From positions 1 to 11,890 of the forward strand of contig JBNKFQ010000008.1 of the NCBI GenBank assembly GCA_050289385.1: DNA of 11,890 bases, in the 5' to 3' direction. The notes under the pieces were generated by a model. The model ran no database searches. It worked only from the letters and a program-made list of their open reading frames with translations, and was not told the DNA's origin. The position numbers were made by a program, and so were the translations under genes. Source of the DNA: JBNKFQ01 sp050289385 (GTDB lineage: Bacteria; Pseudomonadota; Gammaproteobacteria; Pseudomonadales; Porticoccaceae). This document shows positions 8,312-11,890 of this stretch, one piece after another; position 1 is the first letter of the stretch; each line of letters starts with the position of its first letter.

Positions 8312-9649
8312 CTATTGCGCAATCACCACCAGTGTGGGGCTGGTGGTAACGTGCCCGGCAGCGTCGTACGCCTTGATAGTCAAATCATAACTGCCCGCGC
8401 CTTTGACGTCCCACCAGCAATTATAAAATGGTGATGTGTAGCCAAACCCGGGAATAGGGTCGGTCTGCGAACAGATGGTTCTGCCATCCACCTGGTAGTC
8501 CACCCGCACCAGACTGGCGTTGTCCCAGACATGGCCCTCGATCAAAAAATACTGCCCCTTTGCTACCGGGCCACCGGGATCAAGCACTCGTGCGGTCGGC
8601 GCTATAATATCCGATGCCATTGGTACCGGCTCACCGACAAGCGTACTTATAATTTCCTTATCTTCCGGCCCAACATAACCATCGCCATCCAGGTCATAAC
8701 GCCGCCACGCATAGGTGTTGTTGTGAAACCACTCTGCATCACCGGGGTTTGGGCTAATAAATTGCTGAGGTAAGCCATTGCCCTGGCCCAGCCAGACCTG
8801 CAGTTCATTGATATCTTGCTGATCAACAATACCGTCGTCATTCAAATCTGGCGGATAGGCGTCCACTTCATCATTGGCAGCGGCAGTGGCAGGACGGTCT
8901 CGCAAATAGTTACTGCCCCAGAGGATATAGGGCTGATACTCACCATCGATATAACCATTGGGATACACCAGGTTTGCCATGGTGTGCTCGCTGCTGTCGT
9001 TCCAGCCGTCGCCGTCGGCATCACCGTAAATACAACGCTCGTAATAAAAGTAAGGCCAATCATTTTCGCCACGTCCTTCCAGAACGATATTGCTTACTGT
9101 CTGGCTTCCATTATTTGTCAGCGTTATGGTGTAGTTGCGGCCATCGCCGCTGTAGGCAGGAAACATACAAAGCTGTGCGCCCTGATTAACCACAGGCGCC
9201 ACGATCAATTTTCCCATCTGGGCATTATCCCAACTGGCGTAATCGCTATCGGGGGCACTGGAGGAAAGCTCCAGTGGCCCACCCGACCAGTTGGCTACCA
9301 CAGAAATAACAGCCGGATGGCCATTGCAAGCCGCATACTGCGGTGTAAAACTGAAGCTTTCCCCCGGCGCAAGACTGCCGGTGGCCTGCCACGAAAGATG
9401 ATCATCTTCACCCAGGCAACTGTTGTCGCCAGACAGATTGCGAAAGTTATAATTTTCATATTGCAGTGCCATTGGCGTGCTGCTGGATCCACCACCATCA
9501 CCGCCTTTGCCGCCACCACCAGATTTTTTACCACCACCCTTGCCTTCAGGTGGTTTTGCGCCGACTGGCGCCACAAGAAGAAAAACAAGGCACAAGAGCA
9601 CCATTAGCCTGCAGCAGGACACCGCAGACTTCACTTTACATGAAGTCAT
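8312..9649 (-). CDS. Secreted protein with Gly-rich linker, three EF-hand/dockerin-like calcium loops and C-terminal Ig-like domain
   Basis: 445 residues. A signal peptide is clear: basic start, then hydrophobic MVLLCLVFLLVAPVGA (16-31) with a VGA-K cleavage site. A Gly/Lys/Ser linker (32-59) follows, then an unrecognised beta-rich region (60-205) with several Cys. Three calcium-loop motifs are visible: DADGDGWNDSSE (210-221), DLNDDGIVDQQD (268-279) and DLDGDGYVGPED (319-330). The last two, with their following helices (INELQVWLG and KEIISTLVG), look like the two halves of a type I dockerin, about 51 residues apart rather than the usual tighter spacing. Residues 350-445 read as a bacterial Ig-like domain (VDYQVDG, YDLTIKAYDAAGH). 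No enzyme domain or sorting signal is visible. The ATG at 9649 has GGGGGAAG 8 bases upstream. Role unknown; extracellular binding or structural protein is inferred. Confidence 0.8.
   Translation of the reverse strand: MTSCKVKSAVSCCRLMVLLCLVFLLVAPVGAKPPEGKGGGKKSGGGGKGGDGGGSSSTPMALQYENYNFRNLSGDNSCLGEDDHLSWQATGSLAPGESFSFTPQYAACNGHPAVISVVANWSGGPLELSSSAPDSDYASWDNAQMGKLIVAPVVNQGAQLCMFPAYSGDGRNYTITLTNNGSQTVSNIVLEGRGENDWPYFYYERCIYGDADGDGWNDSSEHTMANLVYPNGYIDGEYQPYILWGSNYLRDRPATAAANDEVDAYPPDLNDDGIVDQQDINELQVWLGQGNGLPQQFISPNPGDAEWFHNNTYAWRRYDLDGDGYVGPEDKEIISTLVGEPVPMASDIIAPTARVLDPGGPVAKGQYFLIEGHVWDNASLVRVDYQVDGRTICSQTDPIPGFGYTSPFYNCWWDVKGAGSYDLTIKAYDAAGHVTTSPTLVVIAQ
9473..9556 (-). repeat. Gly/Lys-rich low-complexity linker within the dockerin-like protein
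   Basis: Residues 32-59 of the 8312-9649 product consist almost entirely of Gly, Lys, Ser and Pro, including KGGGKKSGGGGKGG. The segment begins right at the predicted mature N-terminus. Such a flexible, basic stretch could be a tether to an acidic surface or polysaccharide; that role is inference. The run of Gly codons makes the DNA prone to slippage. Confidence 0.75.
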
Positions 9650-9759
9650 ACCTCACACTTCCCCCACCCGGGTGCAGCAACAGCAAAGCAGGCACTAACG
9701 AGCAGTATCGAGTAGTCGTATTAATTAAGGGGAATTTCGAAGAAAAGATCGACGCAGCT

Positions 9760-9788
9760 TGTCACAGACACGCAGGTACCATGTCACA
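9760..9788. promoter_or_regulatory. Direct repeat TGTCACA x2, 22 bp apart
   Basis: TGTCACA occurs at 9760-9766 and again at 9782-9788, so the copies start 22 bp apart, close to two helical turns, on the same face of the DNA. They sit about 110-140 bases upstream of the dockerin-like start codon. On the minus strand each reads TGTGACA, resembling a CRP/FNR-type half site, but the pairing is direct rather than inverted. A dimeric or cooperative regulator site is conceivable; the match may also be chance. Confidence 0.3.
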
Positions 9789-10170
9789 AAACCAATGCCA
9801 GGTAACCCGGGAACATATTTACGTTATAACTCGAAAACTTTGTTCGTATTTATCTTCTTCCCTGTTGTAAAACGCATTAACGTTTAGTTATTGAGCGAGC
9901 CTGACAATCCCCACAGCATTATCATCAACTCTTTTGCGCCAGCAAATTTCAGACAACCCGGCAGCAATACCTTCCTTTTAAATACGAAAAACAGACACAA
10001 GTTATTTTCGTTTATGTACCTTATCTTTATTGCAACAACAGCCAAAGTCAAAGCGGTCGGTTTTATCCAATTCTTCCCCATCCACAGCAAATAAATGCTT
10101 TTTAATTTGCCGTTACTCACGGCTCTTGCAGAGCTCTGTTCAAATATTAAGCAACGACAGGAGGATGCTA

Positions 10171-10186
10171 TGTCAATTTTTTGACA
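10171..10186. repeat. Short inverted repeat TGTCAA-TTTT-TTGACA
   Basis: Perfect 6-bp arms around four T in the AT-rich intergenic region. Each arm outward also reads TTGACA, the ideal sigma70 -35 hexamer, on both strands. No good -10 lies 16-18 bases away on either strand (minus strand: TTAATA at 20 bases). On the plus strand it overlaps ATGTCAATTTTTTGA, a four-codon reading frame preceded by a strong AGGAGG. It could be an operator, a weak promoter element or chance. Confidence 0.3.
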
Positions 10187-10297
10187 CAGACAAGCGGTAG
10201 AAAAGAAAAGATAAACGGTAACCGTGGTTTTTTGTGGCGATATCGCGATTCTGAGTTCTGAAGTGCCTCTATCCAGGTTTTCAAGCCCCGTAAACAT

Positions 10298-10331
10298 CCA
10301 CACCGATCAGGTATATACCTGATCGGTGTGG
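10298..10331 (-). terminator. Perfect 34-bp palindrome after the prealbumin-repeat gene, probable terminator
   Basis: The arm CCACACCGATCAGGTAT (10298-10314) is followed immediately by its exact reverse complement (10315-10331), giving 17 bp per arm with no mismatch. It starts 20 bases past the stop codon of the minus-strand gene ending at 10351. Read on the minus strand, the hairpin is followed by ATGTTTACGG, only a short T-rich stretch. Position and stability suggest a terminator or 3'-end stabilising hairpin. Its perfect symmetry also fits a dimeric-protein operator. Confidence 0.6.
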
Positions 10332-10350
10332 GCAATAACAACAAAGGGAT

Positions 10351-11890
10351 TTATGGATCGATAACAATCACACAAGTAATGGTACTTGGCTGCCGGTTAA
10401 GCAAGGTAATTGAACCGTCGCCGTTGGCACCGGTACTTACCTCTGACGCACCTGTACAGTTGATGGTTGATGCAGTACCACCATCCACCTGCGAATCGAC
10501 CGACACCGTAACATTGGTAAGCGGAATATTATTAAAGCTTACCTGCGCCTGGGTACCGGTGCTGCAAGTACCAACCGCTGTAACCGATGCTGTCTGCGGG
10601 TTGGTACTACCCGCGACGTAACCGCTCGGTACACTTTCGGTAACCGTGTAATCACCGACCAGAGCGCTGTCAACCAGGTTGTCGACACAGGCGACACCAT
10701 TGGCATCAGTCACAACATTTACCGCATCAGCTAGCGAACCACCACTGACGGCAAAGGTAACTCCGGCATGAGGATGATCACCGGAACCATCCGCCGCGTG
10801 CTTGCGGGTCTTGGTAATTTTAATGGCACCGCGCTGACGCGGGTCGGTGAAGTTGAGTGTCACCGTTTGGTCCAGAGCCAGAGTTATACACTGCGGCGCA
10901 GCGGTATCATAGTTGGCAGGCGTCACGGTTTCTACAACGCAATATTTTCCTGGCGGCAAAATATTACTGATCGTGCATTCACCACTGGCATTGGTAGTAC
11001 AGGTTTTACCGGTGCTGGTATCGCTGCCACTGTCGTAACTGCCATTTTCCGGATTATCGTCATTAAATAGAGTGAACTGGGCACTTGCGAGGAAGGCGCC
11101 GGTGTCATCTTTTTTAACGATATTTATCGTGGCCGGTTTGCGGTTGTCAACAAAGTTGAGCGTTACCGTCTGGTCAAGTGCCAACGTTACGCACTGCGGA
11201 CTTGCCGTGTCGTGCCCGGCAGGCGTTACGGTTTCTACTACGCAGTATTTTCCGGGTGGCAAGATATTACTGATTGAGCACTTACCGTCGGCGCCGGTGG
11301 TACAGGTTTTGCCAGTGTTGGTATCGCTGCCACTGTCGTAGCTTCCATTTTCCGGATTGTCGTCATTATAGAGTGTGAACTGCGCACCTTGCAGGAAAGC
11401 ATCGGCGTCGTCTTTTTTGACGATATTGATAGTGGCGGGCTTGCGGGGGTTTTCAAATGACACTCCCGTCTGCGCATCGGTGTTTACCGTAATCAACTGG
11501 TATGGTGGAGTCGCCAGTTCATATCCGGTAGGCGCTGTGGTTTCCACAACCCAGTAACTGCCGGCAAGCACATTACTAATGGTGCACATGCCATTGGCGT
11601 CGGTGGTACAACTGGTCACGACGTCGTCTCCGGCTCCAGGGGATCCACCAAACGGACTGTTGTCATTGCGCAGATCAAACTCGGCACCGGCCAGCGCATT
11701 GGCTGGGTCATCATCATCTAATTTGGTGATTTTTACGGTGCCACAATTACTGACGTTAACCGCCTGGGGCGCAATAAAGTCTTTCATCGCTGCGGTAAAC
11801 GAGTCGGATGACCGGCTCTTCAGGTAGGCGGAACCAAAACTCACACACTGGTTGGCGCCATTGACAATGGCGTCAAAGTCGATGCTGGCC
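10351..11890 (-). CDS. C-terminal part of a large secreted protein with four tandem prealbumin-like (SpaA/Cna_B) domains (5' end outside window)
   Basis: The frame is open from the window edge to a TAA at 10351. The GTG at 11844 is not a likely start, because the 15 codons before it continue the same domain (IDFDAIVNGANQCVSFGSAYLKS). Numbering from that Val: end of an N-terminal domain with LKSRSSDSFTAAMKDFIAP (8-26), seen from memory in prealbumin-fold surface proteins; four repeats at about 34-136, 137-237, 238-338 and 339-441; and a last domain (442-497) with Cys463 and Cys491 ending CVIVIDP. Each repeat has strand-A Lys (41, 143, 244, 345), the VETxxP Glu or equivalent (101, 204, 305, 403) and a final-strand Asn/Asp (N132, D233, D334, N439), the set that forms intramolecular isopeptide bonds in Cna_B domains. 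No LPXTG or other anchor is present. Probably extracellular; role in adhesion or matrix is inferred. Confidence 0.85.
   Translation of the reverse strand, partial: ASIDFDAIVNGANQCVSFGSAYLKSRSSDSFTAAMKDFIAPQAVNVSNCGTVKITKLDDDDPANALAGAEFDLRNDNSPFGGSPGAGDDVVTSCTTDANGMCTISNVLAGSYWVVETTAPTGYELATPPYQLITVNTDAQTGVSFENPRKPATINIVKKDDADAFLQGAQFTLYNDDNPENGSYDSGSDTNTGKTCTTGADGKCSISNILPPGKYCVVETVTPAGHDTASPQCVTLALDQTVTLNFVDNRKPATINIVKKDDTGAFLASAQFTLFNDDNPENGSYDSGSDTSTGKTCTTNASGECTISNILPPGKYCVVETVTPANYDTAAPQCITLALDQTVTLNFTDPRQRGAIKITKTRKHAADGSGDHPHAGVTFAVSGGSLADAVNVVTDANGVACVDNLVDSALVGDYTVTESVPSGYVAGSTNPQTASVTAVGTCSTGTQAQVSFNNIPLTNVTVSVDSQVDGGTASTINCTGASEVSTGANGDGSITLLNRQPSTITCVIVIDP
10831..11436 (-). repeat. 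Two adjacent near-identical 303-bp coding repeats (prealbumin-like domains 2 and 3)
   Basis: Domain 2 occupies 11134-11436 and domain 3 occupies 10831-11133, each exactly 101 codons with no gap between them. By hand alignment 83 of 101 residues are identical, including the unbroken piece NDDNPENGSYDSGSD and ILPPGKYCVVETVTP. Domains 1 and 4 are much more divergent, so this pair is the most recent duplication. The frame is kept, as expected for a unit that can be gained or lost by recombination. Confidence 0.9.

Larger units (their letters stand above)
9650..10350. other. Long AT-rich intergenic region without a convincing gene
   Basis: About 700 bases separate the dockerin-like gene from the upstream prealbumin-repeat gene on the same strand. 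The frames here give only short or low-quality translations; the longest (minus, 9884-10303, 139 codons) has no recognisable motif, no good ribosome site and erratic composition. The region holds the direct repeats at 9760-9788, the inverted repeat at 10171-10186, the palindrome at 10298-10331, GCGATATCGC at 10237-10246 and CACCCGGGTG near 9664-9673. It should contain the promoter for the 8312-9649 gene, but I could not identify a good -35/-10 pair. A small RNA is possible and not demonstrable by eye. Confidence 0.6.

Noticed and set aside
8325..8347. Inverted repeat ACCACCAG/CTGGTGGT near the end of the dockerin-like gene
   Set aside because: It lies inside coding sequence for VTTSPTLVV and is explained by repeated Thr and Val codons.
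8816..9607. 263-codon open frame on the plus strand opposite the dockerin-like gene
   Set aside because: Its composition mirrors the real minus-strand gene. That gene has a signal peptide, calcium loops and a good ribosome site, and this frame has none.
9466..9870. 134-codon plus-strand frame spanning the start of the dockerin-like gene
   Set aside because: Its first half is antisense to the Gly-rich linker (His/Pro-rich shadow) and its second half is unremarkable intergenic DNA.
10210..10235. ACGGTAACCGT followed by a T-run, terminator-like on the plus strand
   Set aside because: The stem is only four to five bases with a tiny loop, and no plus-strand gene precedes it.
9884..10303. 139-codon frame on the minus strand in the intergenic region
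   Set aside because: It has no family motif, no convincing ribosome site and a haphazard residue mix. It may be chance in AT-rich DNA, though a fast-evolving small gene cannot be fully excluded.
10351..11890. CRISPR-like or mobile-element explanation for the repeated DNA
   Set aside because: The repeats are in-frame 303-bp protein domains with no short spacers, transposase gene or terminal inverted repeats.

Overview
The window reads as ordinary gammaproteobacterial chromosome for about 8.2 kb, followed by an accessory stretch of about 3.6 kb that encodes secreted or surface proteins. The gene order ubiG-mupP-yciK and the divergent pair purL/mltF are both familiar from Pseudomonas and related gammaproteobacteria. 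An aquatic, Cellvibrio/Marinobacter-like lineage would fit, but that placement is inference, since no rRNA or other marker is present.

Positions 1-1566, plus strand: the last 23 codons of ubiG (ubiquinone O-methyltransferase), then mupP (N-acetylmuramate 6-phosphate phosphatase) and the short-chain dehydrogenase yciK. They are closely spaced and probably co-transcribed. Positions 1604-6596, minus strand: purL (FGAM synthase, full length with an intact glutaminase triad), a small VOC/glyoxalase-fold protein, and a DUF502 inner-membrane protein, with gaps of 45 and 43 bases. These are probably read in the order purL, VOC, DUF502. Positions 6771-8222, plus strand: mltF, a membrane-anchored lytic transglycosylase divergent from purL across a 174-base promoter region.

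Positions 8312-9649, minus strand: a secreted protein with a Gly/Lys-rich linker, three EF-hand/dockerin-like calcium loops and a C-terminal Ig-like domain. Positions 9650-10350 are an AT-rich stretch of about 700 bases with no convincing gene. It holds a pair of direct repeats, a short inverted repeat and a perfect 34-bp palindrome. Positions 10351-11890, minus strand: the C-terminal 512 codons of a larger protein that runs off the window. It consists of four tandem prealbumin-like (SpaA/Cna_B) domains, each keeping the Lys-Glu-Asn/Asp set expected for a self-forming isopeptide bond, two of them near-identical, plus a small Cys-containing terminal domain.

The most notable content is this last pair of secreted proteins: a Gram-negative protein with predicted isopeptide-locked tandem repeats that also carry a regular four-cysteine pattern, next to a dockerin-like calcium-loop protein with no visible cohesin partner. 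I found no CRISPR array, tRNA, rRNA, insertion sequence, phage gene or recognised defence system.
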